From Chloroflexota bacterium (GTDB lineage: Bacteria > Chloroflexota > Dehalococcoidia > Bin125): 64,000 nt of DNA. Location: contig JAPPFB010000003.1 in NCBI GenBank assembly GCA_028875225.1, forward strand, positions 83,254-147,253. The letters are read 5' to 3'. Below, piece by piece: positions 24,685-33,578 of the stretch (its first letter is position 1; each line of letters begins with the position of its first letter). The notes under the pieces were generated by a model, which was given only the letters and a program-made list of their open reading frames with translations, searched no databases and was not told the origin of the DNA. The position numbers were made by a program, and so were the translations under genes.

Positions 24685-26181
24685 CTAAACCACGACCACC
24701 GTTCCACCATCCTCGGACACCACCGCTGCCACCGCCGTTCTCACTCCCCGGTTTGCATTGATATACCGCACCGCCGAGTTATAGCGCGCCCCCCGGGAAC
24801 GATCGCCTTCCGTAGTTGCCTGACCATCCAAGATCATGCCAATCCCGTGCAACACCCCATCCGGATCAAAGAGCAGGGCACCGTCTATGGGGGTCAAATG
24901 TTTCAACATCTCTTTGTCCACCTTGCGTGGGACGATACAGTTGCCCTGCGACGATAGTCTCTCCGCTTCCTCCGCCGCTGCTAAAGATACAACTACCATT
25001 GTACCACTTGTTTCCTCACTTGCCGCTTGCACCAACGCTGTGATCATCTCCACCTTTTCGTCATCCAGGTTGCCGAACGCCTGTGATAGCGCCTTTCGCA
25101 GCTCCTCCTCAACAGAATTGGCAGCCGGCAACGACGGGATGCCGTCCCGGACATTCATTAGCAGTTTGTTGTCGTGACTCAGGCTCCACCGTCGATCGCC
25201 CTCGATATGTACAACATACAAATCTTCACCCTCAGCATCGTACTCGTCAAGTCCAACAAGCCCAAAGACATTTGTACCATCGCAGTGAAGGACCATGGTC
25301 TCCGACGAGAGTTCGAGCAGCTTTCGGACACCTCGCAAATCTCGAAGTTCAATCGGCTCGACAAGAGACACTTCCGAACGCAGAGCGTTGTGGGACGTGC
25401 TCGCCAAGACTAGACGACCTTCGCCCACGGCGCCTTCGTAACGCAACGTGGACAGCGAGCAACAAGTATCAAACAGGTCACTTGCAGGACCAGCTGTAGT
25501 ACCATGTACCCGCCACAACGCGCCTTCTGCCAGCCGTTGGCCAGCTCTGCGCAGCATTGGTGGGATGGAGGCAAACAAGATGATATCCGGATTCTGTTTG
25601 CCAAGCTCCTGATTCGCACATTCAAACAGTTCTTGTGCGACCGCGTCCACCAGTGACGTCCGGACATTATAGATTAAGTCCTCACCCACGGTGACTTCCT
25701 TGGTCTGCAGGCAATGGTGCTCGTGCGAGGAAGCAACCGTTAGGAACAAGACTACGCATGCAAAGTGTCCGAAGGAGTTTGTTGGGGGAGCAACAAAGAA
25801 CTGCAAATCGCTGGGCTTGTCGGGGTGTTCGTCCAAACGTGCCGTAACCTCTGCCTTCAGGGCCTGGTGAAAGAGTTTCTTTTGGTTGGCGGCTGCATAT
25901 GCTTCGTCGGGATACTGGTACGAGTACCGCGGGTCCGCTTGCGCATCTAGTGACGCCTTCTTGTGGAGGTCGGCAAAAGTGCTGTCATCCAACCATGCGA
26001 GCCTATGCGAGGGTGAATGAACATGCAGTTGTGGAATTGTCTCTAGATTCTCAGGAAGTTGGATGAGTAAGCAATCTGCGTCGTCAATGTCAGCTATTGT
26101 CCGAAAGAGTCTGATGGCAGTGTCCGCAACGGAGTGGAGAAACAAAGGGACATTGTCCCAGACAACGTGATAGGCCGTCAT
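24685..26181 (-). CDS. Protein with C-terminal DisA_N-like (diadenylate-cyclase-fold) domain
   Basis: A 498-residue soluble protein. The last roughly 130 residues resemble the DisA_N/DAC fold. D433-G-A of the DGA motif is present (DGALLFDPDGVLHG). A second motif (GARYNSAVRY, R466-Y-N) occupies the place of the RHR motif of active diadenylate cyclases, so two of the three motif positions are changed. Such DAC-like domains occur in uncharacterised immune-type proteins as sensors or possible nucleotide enzymes. The N-terminal 350 residues are novel to me. Base composition is noticeably less GC-rich than in neighbouring genes, suggesting separate acquisition. It is convergent with the Shango operon and sits in the same repeat-bounded interval. 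Whether it makes or only senses a nucleotide is open. Confidence 0.68.
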   Translation of the reverse strand: MTAYHVVWDNVPLFLHSVADTAIRLFRTIADIDDADCLLIQLPENLETIPQLHVHSPSHRLAWLDDSTFADLHKKASLDAQADPRYSYQYPDEAYAAANQKKLFHQALKAEVTARLDEHPDKPSDLQFFVAPPTNSFGHFACVVLFLTVASSHEHHCLQTKEVTVGEDLIYNVRTSLVDAVAQELFECANQELGKQNPDIILFASIPPMLRRAGQRLAEGALWRVHGTTAGPASDLFDTCCSLSTLRYEGAVGEGRLVLASTSHNALRSEVSLVEPIELRDLRGVRKLLELSSETMVLHCDGTNVFGLVGLDEYDAEGEDLYVVHIEGDRRWSLSHDNKLLMNVRDGIPSLPAANSVEEELRKALSQAFGNLDDEKVEMITALVQAASEETSGTMVVVSLAAAEEAERLSSQGNCIVPRKVDKEMLKHLTPIDGALLFDPDGVLHGIGMILDGQATTEGDRSRGARYNSAVRYINANRGVRTAVAAVVSEDGGTVVVV

Positions 26182-27145
26182 GTGCGCTAGTCCTAAGCTA
26201 ACTGCGTTCTAAGGATGTACAGCAACTGACGTCTGTGGGTCCATCCTCGTTTGAATGAGGGCAGATCCGTGTTCACGAACGGATCTGGCGGAGTGAGATG
26301 GCGCCGTAGCAAGACTAGGATAGAGGATGAGCCCGATGGCAATGACGGACGCGTTGTTGGACATCGTCCGGGTTCGTCGATCGTGGTGCTGGCAGGTAGC
26401 CGAGCTTGTCATGTGGCACATCATCTGGAACCGGCATTGTCGATTGCCCGAGGTCGGAATGCTGGTCTTGGCTTGGACTGGAAGTCAGCGCGTTGAGCTG
26501 TCCGGTGTGGCACTGAGCGCGCTGTTCTGGGACGCACCGGTCATCACGCTGCAGGCTTATCGCACCGAGGCGCTGCAGGAGATGGGGTAGGAGGCGAGTG
26601 GCGACTCGCTTGACAGAGTGGCAGGGTCTCCCCGCTCGCCTGGTTTGATCTGCGCACCGAGCTGATCATCCGATTTGCGTCTGGACAGTTCAGCGATGCG
26701 CTGGTCGGTTGCGAGCTGCTGCGCCGGCTCGGACAGGTCTCCAGCGTCCAGTCGCTGAAGAGTGATCGCGCCCATTGAAGTGACCAGGCCCACCAAACTT
26801 CCTAAAAGCAAGAACCTTCGAGTTGACCTTCCCCCTAGATCTCTGAGCAGCTTGCGCGAGTAGCGGGAAATCGCAGCGCACAGACTGGCGGCCGACAGAC
26901 AGCCGAACTCCTCAACGTTGCTTTCGATCGCCGATAAGGCCGCCGCGATTCCGCCTTCCGCAGCTGGGGAATCAGCCCCTAAAGCGCTTGCTAGGCGGAT
27001 CGGCAGCTTGGACGCCGGCCTGATGAGCTGCGAGACGATAAGATTCTGAGAGCGCTTCTAGATCTCATGTTCCCCAGTCCTGAGAAGCTCGATGCTCCGG
27101 CACTGCGATGACCGCAGCGGATTAGCCTAAGGCACCGGTGCCGCT
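26182..27145. other. Non-coding or decayed region with a repeat copy
   Basis: About 960 bases. Small frames occur at 26327-26590 (plus, 87 codons, Trp-rich) and 26557-26811 (minus, 84 codons, running into the repeat). Neither resembles a known protein or has good initiation context. The region holds the repeat at 26789-26846. It probably consists of decayed DNA between two cassettes. Confidence 0.45.
26789..26846 (+). repeat. Interspersed ~58-bp repeat, copy 5
   Basis: It contains GCCCACCAAACTTCCTAAAA, then GCAAGAACCTTCGAGTTGAC, then CTTCCCCCTAGATCTCTGAG. It separates the Shango/DisA-like interval from the RES toxin-antitoxin interval. Confidence 0.87.
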
Positions 27146-27820
27146 CTAGGCCGACGGGGACACTGTCGCGTTGTAGCGCCCGAGCAACGCATTGAGGTAC
27201 AGCGCGCCCATGACGGAGTCGAGCGAGCGCTCCACTGAGTCCAACGGCAAGCCCTCCGTGAGCTCGATCAAGCTCCCCTCAGGGCAGCGGTCGGCAAAGA
27301 ACAGGTAGGAGAATCCGTCGGGCTCCTGCCGTGAGGGCCAGGTCAAGCCGCAAGCCGTAGGCGCCCACGTTCGGATCGCCGAGGCCCATTTGCGGGTGAG
27401 ATGGTAGTCCTCTGCAGGGGATTGGATGAGCCACGTATCCTGCCCGATCTGGGCCAAATCTTCCCGAGAGCGCAAGTTCACGAGCTCGAGTTCCTCGCTG
27501 TTGAACAACCAGCCGATTCGCTTTCCCTTGAGCTGGGCGCGGGGCAACATGCTGGCGCTGTCGCCGTCAAGAGAAACGTCCCGCAGCAACGCCTCACAGA
27601 AAGCGGTTGGATCGTCGCTCGCCGCATAGAGGAATGCATAGGGGTCGGAGGGAATCGAGTCGAATCGGCCGCCTTGGAAATCGGATGTCGCGAATCGGGG
27701 ATTGAACTCGGTGACCCGATACTGCGCACTATGGATGCGCGTCAGGTGACTGCCCTGGCGCAGCGTCCAGAGCCGCGGTTCGCCGCTCAACTCGGTCGGG
27801 GGTTCGCACTTGGGCGACAA
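27146..27820 (-). CDS. RES-domain toxin
   Basis: A 224-residue protein with a RES domain spanning most of its length. Conserved features are an early arginine (LTRIHSAQYR), the GGRF block (DFQGGRFDSIPSDPYAFLYAAS) and the following TAFCEALLRD with the conserved Glu. RES toxins degrade NAD+ (hydrolysis or phosphorolysis) and stop growth unless held by a Xre/MbcA/ParS-type antitoxin. Its gene follows the antitoxin gene with a 6-base gap, the standard order for this toxin-antitoxin family. Besides maintaining the region, NAD+ depletion could serve phage defence. Confidence 0.85.
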   Translation of the reverse strand: MSPKCEPPTELSGEPRLWTLRQGSHLTRIHSAQYRVTEFNPRFATSDFQGGRFDSIPSDPYAFLYAASDDPTAFCEALLRDVSLDGDSASMLPRAQLKGKRIGWLFNSEELELVNLRSREDLAQIGQDTWLIQSPAEDYHLTRKWASAIRTWAPTACGLTWPSRQEPDGFSYLFFADRCPEGSLIELTEGLPLDSVERSLDSVMGALYLNALLGRYNATVSPSA

Positions 27821-27826
27821 GGGCCG

Positions 27827-28555
27827 CTACCCGATCGGCTCGAACAGCGCGTCCGCGACCTCAGGCAACTGATAGCTTCGAGCGGTGCCCACCAGATCCA
27901 TCGGTCGAGCGCCCAATCGATCGTGATGTCCAACCCACCAGGAGGCCACGCCCCAAGGATCCCCGAGCGCATCGAGACGGCGGTTCAGCTCCTCTACCTC
28001 TGGGAAGATCCGGCGCCGCTCACGGTCAAACTGAAACTGCGGATAGAGGAACCGGGCACCCTGCGGCAGGCCCAGCAACGCCGACCGCAATCGCTCTTGC
28101 CGCACCCGCTCTCGATTGTCCGGTTTCGACCCCAGCGCTTCGGCTGCGGCGCCGGAGTTCAACATCGATTCACGCCAGACTGCTTGTATGACCTGGCCTT
28201 GGATCCTGGCTTGGTCGACGACGGCACTCATCAGCTGGTGATGCACAACGCGGGGCTCACTCCCGAGCTGCCTGGCGATCTCGCCGCTCGACGTAAGCAT
28301 CGTCATCCAACCGCGCGCATCCTGCTCGGATCCTTGCCAATCGGGATGCCGCGCCACCATCGTCGCCGCAAGGTCAAGCAGGGCCGTCGCGCCCTGCGGC
28401 GACCACTTCGGCAACGCAGCAGCGCCGAGCGGCCGTCCGTCCCAGGCGGAGGCCGCCAACTCCAACCACGTCTGCCAATGCTCCAACTCACTGTTGTCGG
28501 CGGCCGACTCGGCCGTTTCGCGTAGCAACTCTTGAATCTGCTTTTCGATCACCAT
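27827..28555 (-). CDS. Xre/MbcA/ParS-type antitoxin for the RES toxin
   Basis: A 242-residue protein. The C-terminal 90 residues match the MbcA/ParS/Xre toxin-binding domain (LYPQFQFD; IFPEVEELNRRLDALGDPWGVASWWV; RPMDLVGTAR). The central part (about 75-150) is helical and could be the DNA-binding region (GEIARQLGSEPRVVHHQLM). A 70-residue N-terminal extension makes it longer than common Xre antitoxins. It should bind and neutralise the RES toxin and repress the operon. It is encoded first, and the promoter should lie in 28556-28700. Confidence 0.82.
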   Translation of the reverse strand: MVIEKQIQELLRETAESAADNSELEHWQTWLELAASAWDGRPLGAAALPKWSPQGATALLDLAATMVARHPDWQGSEQDARGWMTMLTSSGEIARQLGSEPRVVHHQLMSAVVDQARIQGQVIQAVWRESMLNSGAAAEALGSKPDNRERVRQERLRSALLGLPQGARFLYPQFQFDRERRRIFPEVEELNRRLDALGDPWGVASWWVGHHDRLGARPMDLVGTARSYQLPEVADALFEPIG

Positions 28556-29188
28556 CTCTGTCTCCGTGACGTACTTGACAGACGCGCTATGTCGTCACCT
28601 CTGTCAGCATAGCAAGCACAGCGTGCACGGTGACCGCTGCATCCGTGCGCAGGTCTTGCTGCTGTGAATCGTTTCTCCTCTGTTTGAAGGAGCCGCTCCC
28701 TTTGACTCTGCGTCGCATGTTCTCAGGACCCCTACCGAGATTGGTGGGCGGACGCTGTCAGAGAATGCACCACGAGGGACCCGTTCTTTGGCAATCACGC
28801 TCGAAGGTCGGAAAGGGTCTCGATCGACCTGCCAGTCACTGGTCGCGAGATTTCGCTGCAGCCGGGCCATCGAGAAGTCCAGGGCGGATTGCATTGCATA
28901 GACCATGAGCACTACTCCCTGGAACAGTTGTCCGACGCCCAACAGCCATGAGCCCCATCGGATAGTCAGTCACAGCTGGTCAGAATATAGTTCCATTGAC
29001 GTTGTCAGACATCGGCAACATCCGTCTGGAGCCGATTTCGTGCATCCGGAGGGTCGCTCCCGGGCAGCAGTTGACACCGCCTAGCCCTGCCTCAACAACT
29101 CCAACCCCGGCATCGCCTGAGGAGTTGGCCATCCCTGGTCGCCGGGCCATCCCACGAGTCCGGTCGCCGTGGTCCTGATCCATCCGCA
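28556..29188. other. Intergenic region upstream of the toxin-antitoxin pair
   Basis: About 630 bases with the presumed toxin-antitoxin promoter and no clear gene. A minus-strand frame near 28.85-28.94 kb encodes a hydrophobic stretch (WLLGVGQLFQGVVLMVYAM). It resembles the tail of the broken membrane gene at 31317-31682 and may be a remnant of a second copy. Confidence 0.4.
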
Positions 29189-29746
29189 TCAGCTCGAGGC
29201 ATCCGGCTCAGAGAGGATGTCCTGCGAGCGGTCTCTCAGTCTGAGTCCCGCCTTCGCCAGTTCCCCAATCGCTTCGTTGCTGAGGAACGCTGCGGTCTCA
29301 CTCGAAAGAAAGCCGTGGCGTTGAGATTTCTCACTCCTGACGTACTTTGCGCCCTCGCCGTGCGGTCCCATGGCGAGACGCGCTTCTCCTGATTCCGTTT
29401 CATCGGTGGCCAGATTGACCGTGACGTATCCATCTTTGCTGATCGCGATCGTCTTCACCGGCCGCTCGAAGACCCTGCACAACTCCTCCAACAGCGGCTG
29501 GATGTGAAAGGCGGAGCTACTTGCCTGGATGAGGGATGAGTCAGGGATCTTGTTCACGGCGGCCCGAAGTGCGCGCGTAACGCGCTCGGTTTCGTCGTCG
29601 ACTCCGCGCACTGGATCATCGTCGCGGTCGTGGTGCGGTGCGACTGGCGTGGCGGGATGATCCATGAGGCTCAAGGCATCATGCACCAGTCGGTTCCAGG
29701 GATCCTCGGTGGCGGTCGGTCGCTTTTCCTCATCATCGGGCCGCAC
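29189..29746 (-). CDS. Hypothetical protein (185 aa), module with the upstream gene
   Basis: A 185-residue soluble, acidic protein. The first 60 residues look disordered and His/Asp-rich. A central segment (PLLEELCRVFERPVKTIAISKDGYVTVNLA) suggests an alpha/beta domain. I do not recognise the family. It begins 33 bases after the stop of the 356-residue gene on the same strand, so the two probably form an operon. Confidence 0.6.
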   Translation of the reverse strand: MRPDDEEKRPTATEDPWNRLVHDALSLMDHPATPVAPHHDRDDDPVRGVDDETERVTRALRAAVNKIPDSSLIQASSSAFHIQPLLEELCRVFERPVKTIAISKDGYVTVNLATDETESGEARLAMGPHGEGAKYVRSEKSQRHGFLSSETAAFLSNEAIGELAKAGLRLRDRSQDILSEPDASS

Positions 29747-29779
29747 TGAGCATCTCTCCTTCGGTGTCCTCGCTGAGTT

Positions 29780-30850
29780 CTAGTAGAGCGGAATGGCGCA
29801 GCCCCGAGATTGGCCAACCTCATCCTGCATTGCGGCGAGCATTCCCGGAGAAGTGGGCAGAATGAGTCGAAGCTGTTCCGGCTCGGCCTCCGACCAGACG
29901 ACGAACCGGTACTCCCGCTGACCCGTGTACCTCTCCCGCTTGACAAACAGCGGCACCAGCAAGTCGTCGATTCCCCGTTCGGAGTGACCTGCTTGATACT
30001 CGAACACGAACTCGTACGGCTCGGGGAGATAGATGACCGGTCCGTGGAAGACTATCTGCGAGGGTCGTTCGGCCGTCAGCTGGCGATCGCCGTGTTTGTC
30101 CGAGACCGTGACGGAGCGCCCTCGCGGCCCATTGTGAGCGGCAATGACGAGCGCCAACTCAAAAGCGAATCCGCTTCGATTGCGTATGAAGGAATAGTGG
30201 TCGTTCTCAGCGGGAAGGGCATCCAGTAGCGAGCGCTCCTCCGGGGCGTCGCTGGGCTCCATCGCCGTGCTGTAGATCCAGCCCGAACGGCCCGACTCCA
30301 ACGAACTGGTACGCGTGCGCCGCGTCGTCACACTGGTGGTTTGGCGCCTGATGCTCGCACCCACGAGCTTGGCGGCCCGGTTCGCTTCCGCATCCCGCAG
30401 GCTCGCTTCAGCTAGTTCCTGCGGATCGTCTATGGACTCTTCCAGCGCTTCGACCCGTGACGGGCGGGCCTCTTCCGGGTCGGACTGCAGAGTCTCGCCT
30501 TCATCCCTGTAGGCCTCGGGCTTGGAGATCTGAATGCTTCCGCACGACTCCAGCGCGAACTCGCTCTCGCAGACCTTAACCAGGTTGTGCACCGGCGCAC
30601 GCGCCGCCGGCTTGCGGAAGTCCAAGAACGCTGTGCGAATGACGGCACCTGTAGGACCGTATCGAAAGCCCTCCTGAAGGACGAGTGCGTCGGTCACTCG
30701 AACGTCCAATCTGATCTCGAATGCTGCCGAGGGGTTCTTGACGACGGCGACTTGCGCAGTAGAGTCCTGTTGCGCTTGGGACGGGCACCGCGACCAGCTT
30801 ATGGCGCTCAGTTGATGCCGAACAGAATGTGCGTGCCCGTTCTGGAACAC
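29780..30850 (-). CDS. Hypothetical protein (about 356 aa)
   Basis: A soluble protein of up to 356 residues. The start is uncertain: a GTG at 30850 gives the full frame, but the first 35 residues look atypical and translation may begin later. The middle (about 140-200) is charged and probably linker. The C-terminal part is protein-like, with an aromatic block (YTGQREYRFVVWSEAEP) of a kind seen at the ends of several uncharacterised defence-neighbourhood families. Another motif is SGFAFELALVIAAHNGPRGRSV. It is probably co-transcribed with the 185-residue gene. No function assigned. Confidence 0.55.
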   Translation of the reverse strand: MFQNGHAHSVRHQLSAISWSRCPSQAQQDSTAQVAVVKNPSAAFEIRLDVRVTDALVLQEGFRYGPTGAVIRTAFLDFRKPAARAPVHNLVKVCESEFALESCGSIQISKPEAYRDEGETLQSDPEEARPSRVEALEESIDDPQELAEASLRDAEANRAAKLVGASIRRQTTSVTTRRTRTSSLESGRSGWIYSTAMEPSDAPEERSLLDALPAENDHYSFIRNRSGFAFELALVIAAHNGPRGRSVTVSDKHGDRQLTAERPSQIVFHGPVIYLPEPYEFVFEYQAGHSERGIDDLLVPLFVKRERYTGQREYRFVVWSEAEPEQLRLILPTSPGMLAAMQDEVGQSRGCAIPLY

Positions 30851-31316
30851 CAGTCAGCTGGACTAGAGCGTCTGAAGTCATGGACCTGCGGCAGATCCGT
30901 CGCTACGAAGGCCCGTGCAGGCCGAGGCTCGGCTGCGGGAGAGTGCGGTACGACGGCGGCGAAGTCGCCGTGACTAATCGGAATGGGTACTCGACCCTCG
31001 ACCAATGCACACGATGCGAGGCTCGAGTGGCTCAGCCACCTTCGAGCAGCTACCTCACGATCCGGTACGCCGAGAGTTCGAGGCCTGTCAGTTCGCCTCT
31101 TCAGGCCCACAACATCGCAACAGCTCGGGGAAGGGAGACGCGAGAGGCTCGGGCGCGGTGATGAGGCTCGCCGCCCGAGGCGCAGAGCCTCGATCTGGAC
31201 CGCTATCCGGAAAACCGGCGCCGTCAACGGTTCGCCACTCGAGGATCCGACATATCTTCCATCAAAGTTCCGACGATCATTCGCGAAACGCGGCTGCTGT
31301 CGGGCCAGCGGGGAGT

Positions 31317-31682
31317 TCAGCACCGGTTCTTCGTGCGGATGGAATCGACCACGAGCGCCACACCCTGGAGCGTCGACCCGACGACCAGCAGCCAGAACTC
31401 CCCTGTCGCCCCCGCTCCGATGCCCTAGCCGATTGCGGCGGAAACCAGCACGTACTCCAGGACCGTTCCCCAGCGGCACACGCGCCGCCTGGCCAACTCC
31501 TGGCGCCTACTCCAGATCGAATAGGCGACGTTGTGCTCGGCAATCAGTTGATTTACGTAGGCCCTGCTGAGCAGCGAGTCCTTGCCTCCAAAGTCATCGG
31601 CGATCCAACGATGACGATAGCGGTCCCACAGACCCTCGATGTGCCTGACCATCCGACTCAGTGCGGACCGCTGCCCGGCCAT
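31317..31682 (-). pseudogene. Small two-helix membrane protein gene with an in-frame amber codon
   Basis: The frame from the ATG at 31682 encodes a hydrophilic head (GLWDRYRHRWIADDFGG; RAYVNQLIAEHN) and a membrane segment (VLEYVLVSAAIG). A TAG follows at 31425-31427. The same frame then continues for 35 more codons with a second membrane helix (GEFWLLVVGSTLQGVALVV) and a natural end at TGA 31317-31319. The continuation is clearly of the same protein, so a single point change (or sequence error) has split it. Family unknown. Confidence 0.5.
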
Positions 31683-31958
31683 TGCCGCGCCTCGCTTCCT
31701 CTATCGGAACGTGCGCGTTGGATTGCGCGGCCCAAGCCTACCCTCCAAAAGGCCGGCGGCAGAGCAAGACGATGCTTCGTCCCGCTTTCAATCCGGCGAC
31801 CTCGGCCCAAGCGGCTCTGGTGTGCGGTTCCGGGCGGATGGCGGCTCACGCACTCCCTGCTCATGGAGATCGCACGGGTGCGTCTTCTGCCGGCTTTACC
31901 ACTGCCGAGGGATCGCCGCCCGCTCGAACAACCTCGACATCTTCTAGTTCTGCGAGCT

Positions 31959-32017
31959 CCACCAAGCTTCCCAAGAGCAAGAACCTTCGAGTTGACGTTT
32001 CCCTTGGAACTGTGAGG
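31959..32017 (+). repeat. Interspersed ~58-bp repeat, copy 6
   Basis: It contains CCACCAAGCTTCCCAAGAG, then CAAGAACCTTCGAGTTGAC, then GTTTCCCTTGGAACTGTGAG. It differs from copy 4 in its first half only at every-third-base positions (A to G, T to C, A to G), a pattern like synonymous codon change. Confidence 0.87.
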
Positions 32018-32165
32018 CGGGCCGGGATGGACGGCTGGGATTGACCAACGTGATAGCCATCGGCCAGCGATGACATCTCCGGCGCCTGAGCCATAGCCGC
32101 TGACTCGTGAGCGCCGAGCTCGAGCCGCTAGGAGCGCTGGCTGCTCGGCCGCGGTCGCAAACTCG

Positions 32166-32561
32166 TTGGGTGGACTCGGCGACGCACCCGCCCCGTGCGA
32201 GGAAGGATCTGAGATTTCATCATGGTCTGTACGCCACCACGAGGTGCCGCGCTGGCTGCCTTCGCACTTCGCTCCGGAAAAAAATGACAAGCTGTGGGTC
32301 GGCTCCAAAAGTGACCAGAGGGTGCGGTTCATTTCAACCCGCGCCGCGTTTGACGGAAGGGGCGCGAATCTGCGGATCGGCTACACATCGCAAGCTGACG
32401 GCACCGTCGCGCGCGTGAAGTCGGACGAGACCGAGCAAGCACTTGCTGCGTTTGACAAATTGGCTTGCGTCGCGGTTCGTGAAGGGATTGACTTAGCTAG
32501 CCGCTGGCGGGAATCTGCTCTAGCACCTCCAAGGCTCCCGAGACAGGTTGTCGCAACCTGA
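32166..32561 (+). CDS. Hypothetical protein (up to 131 aa)
   Basis: A plus-strand frame whose part after about residue 25 looks like real protein (HFAPEKNDKLWVGSKSDQ; GANLRIGYTSQADG; KLACVAVREGIDLASRW). The start is uncertain and may be downstream of 32166. It would encode a small soluble alpha/beta protein of unknown function. It converges with, and slightly overlaps, the degraded minus-strand gene 32520-33520. Confidence 0.4.
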   Translation: MGGLGDAPAPCEEGSEISSWSVRHHEVPRWLPSHFAPEKNDKLWVGSKSDQRVRFISTRAAFDGRGANLRIGYTSQADGTVARVKSDETEQALAAFDKLACVAVREGIDLASRWRESALAPPRLPRQVVAT

Positions 32562-33520
32562 AAGCGCTTGAGCGTGATCCAGGCTCGCTGGATAAGGGAA
32601 GCGCAAGACACGCTCGGTGAGAGCAACCACCAACCGCAACTGATTGCCGAGCGGTTCCGTGACCGAGCCGATGAACTCAGCATATCGCTGCTGGAGGGCC
32701 AACAGCTTGCTTCTAGGCAGGAATTTGTTCGCGTGGTCCAAGACATTTCGCAGAGCAACCGAGCGACCTTCGCCGGAGGACAGCATCCAATCGACCCACG
32801 AAAGGAAATGGAACTGCTGGCTCGGCGAGGTATACGCTTTGGCGTCGTCGCACTTTCGATTGGCGACTTCGTCATCGGCAGTTGAGGCGTCACCAGTGGA
32901 CGAACTGTCCGCGGGCGAAACTCGTGGCTGCCGATCGCGCCGGATGTTCCGATTGCACAGTCGGACAAACTGGGCGAGGAGACGATTCAGGTGACGCCAC
33001 GCAGCTTCCTCGTGTTGCACAAGCGTACGGCGTTGCGGGTCAGCGAGAGTTTGGGTGGTAGCCGCATAGAGACGCTGCGAGATCTCTTGACCTCTGTGGG
33101 TTAGGCCCTGCGAGCGTGAGACGACCAGCTGTCCCTGGTCAGGGCCCTAACGCTGGCCCATTCCAGCAACGCACCTCGAGGCCAGCATCTGCTCGAACAG
33201 TTCGGTCCGCGGAGCGGCCGCCTCTCGCTACTAGCCGATTGTGTCTGCGAGTTCCGGCCGAGCCGTAAACACGCCCCGACAAGCCGCTGGAATCTTCTCG
33301 CGTCGCCACATCCACCAGAGCATACGGACCTTCGGTGTCTGCTCGACGGCGCGGGTTCAGGGCTAGGATCCTGTTCGAACGCTTCTTTGATCGGCCCAAG
33401 AGCGTCGGTGGCTTCCGCGTCCGTTGCCATAAACTCGATGTCGTTTACTTGCACTTGCTCCATCTCGCCCGTACTTACGTCGCGAGGGGACAGATAGCCG
33501 GGCTGTCGTTTGAGTAGCAT
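32520..33520 (-). pseudogene. Frameshifted hypothetical gene
   Basis: Coding-like sequence on the minus strand changes frame at least twice. It begins at 33520 (LLKRQPGYLSPRDVSTGEME, then ATDALGPIKEAFEQ) and appears to shift near 33360 into a second frame (GPYALVDVATREDSSGLSG). It shifts again near 33137 into a third frame that runs to 32520 (LVQHEEAAWRHLNRLLAQFV; LDHANKFLPRSKLLALQQ). The longest intact piece is 32520-33020 (166 codons from a GTG). No family recognised. The reconstruction is an inference from protein-like composition. Confidence 0.35.
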
Positions 33521-33578
33521 GGGACGTGATCTCCTCTACAGGAGGAGGTTCGGCTCAGGGGCAAGGTGTAGCAAGAAC

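Larger units (their letters stand above)
30851..32165. other. Long region without an intact gene
   Basis: About 1.3 kb that contains only the broken membrane gene (31317-31682) and a repeat copy (31959-32017). Overlapping frames on both strands are rich in Arg, Pro and Ser and lack initiation signals. The DNA looks decayed. Confidence 0.45.

Noticed and set aside
32381..32968. 195-codon minus-strand frame
   Set aside because: Ser/Arg-rich shadow; the alternative minus-strand frame (32520-33020) has more protein-like content.
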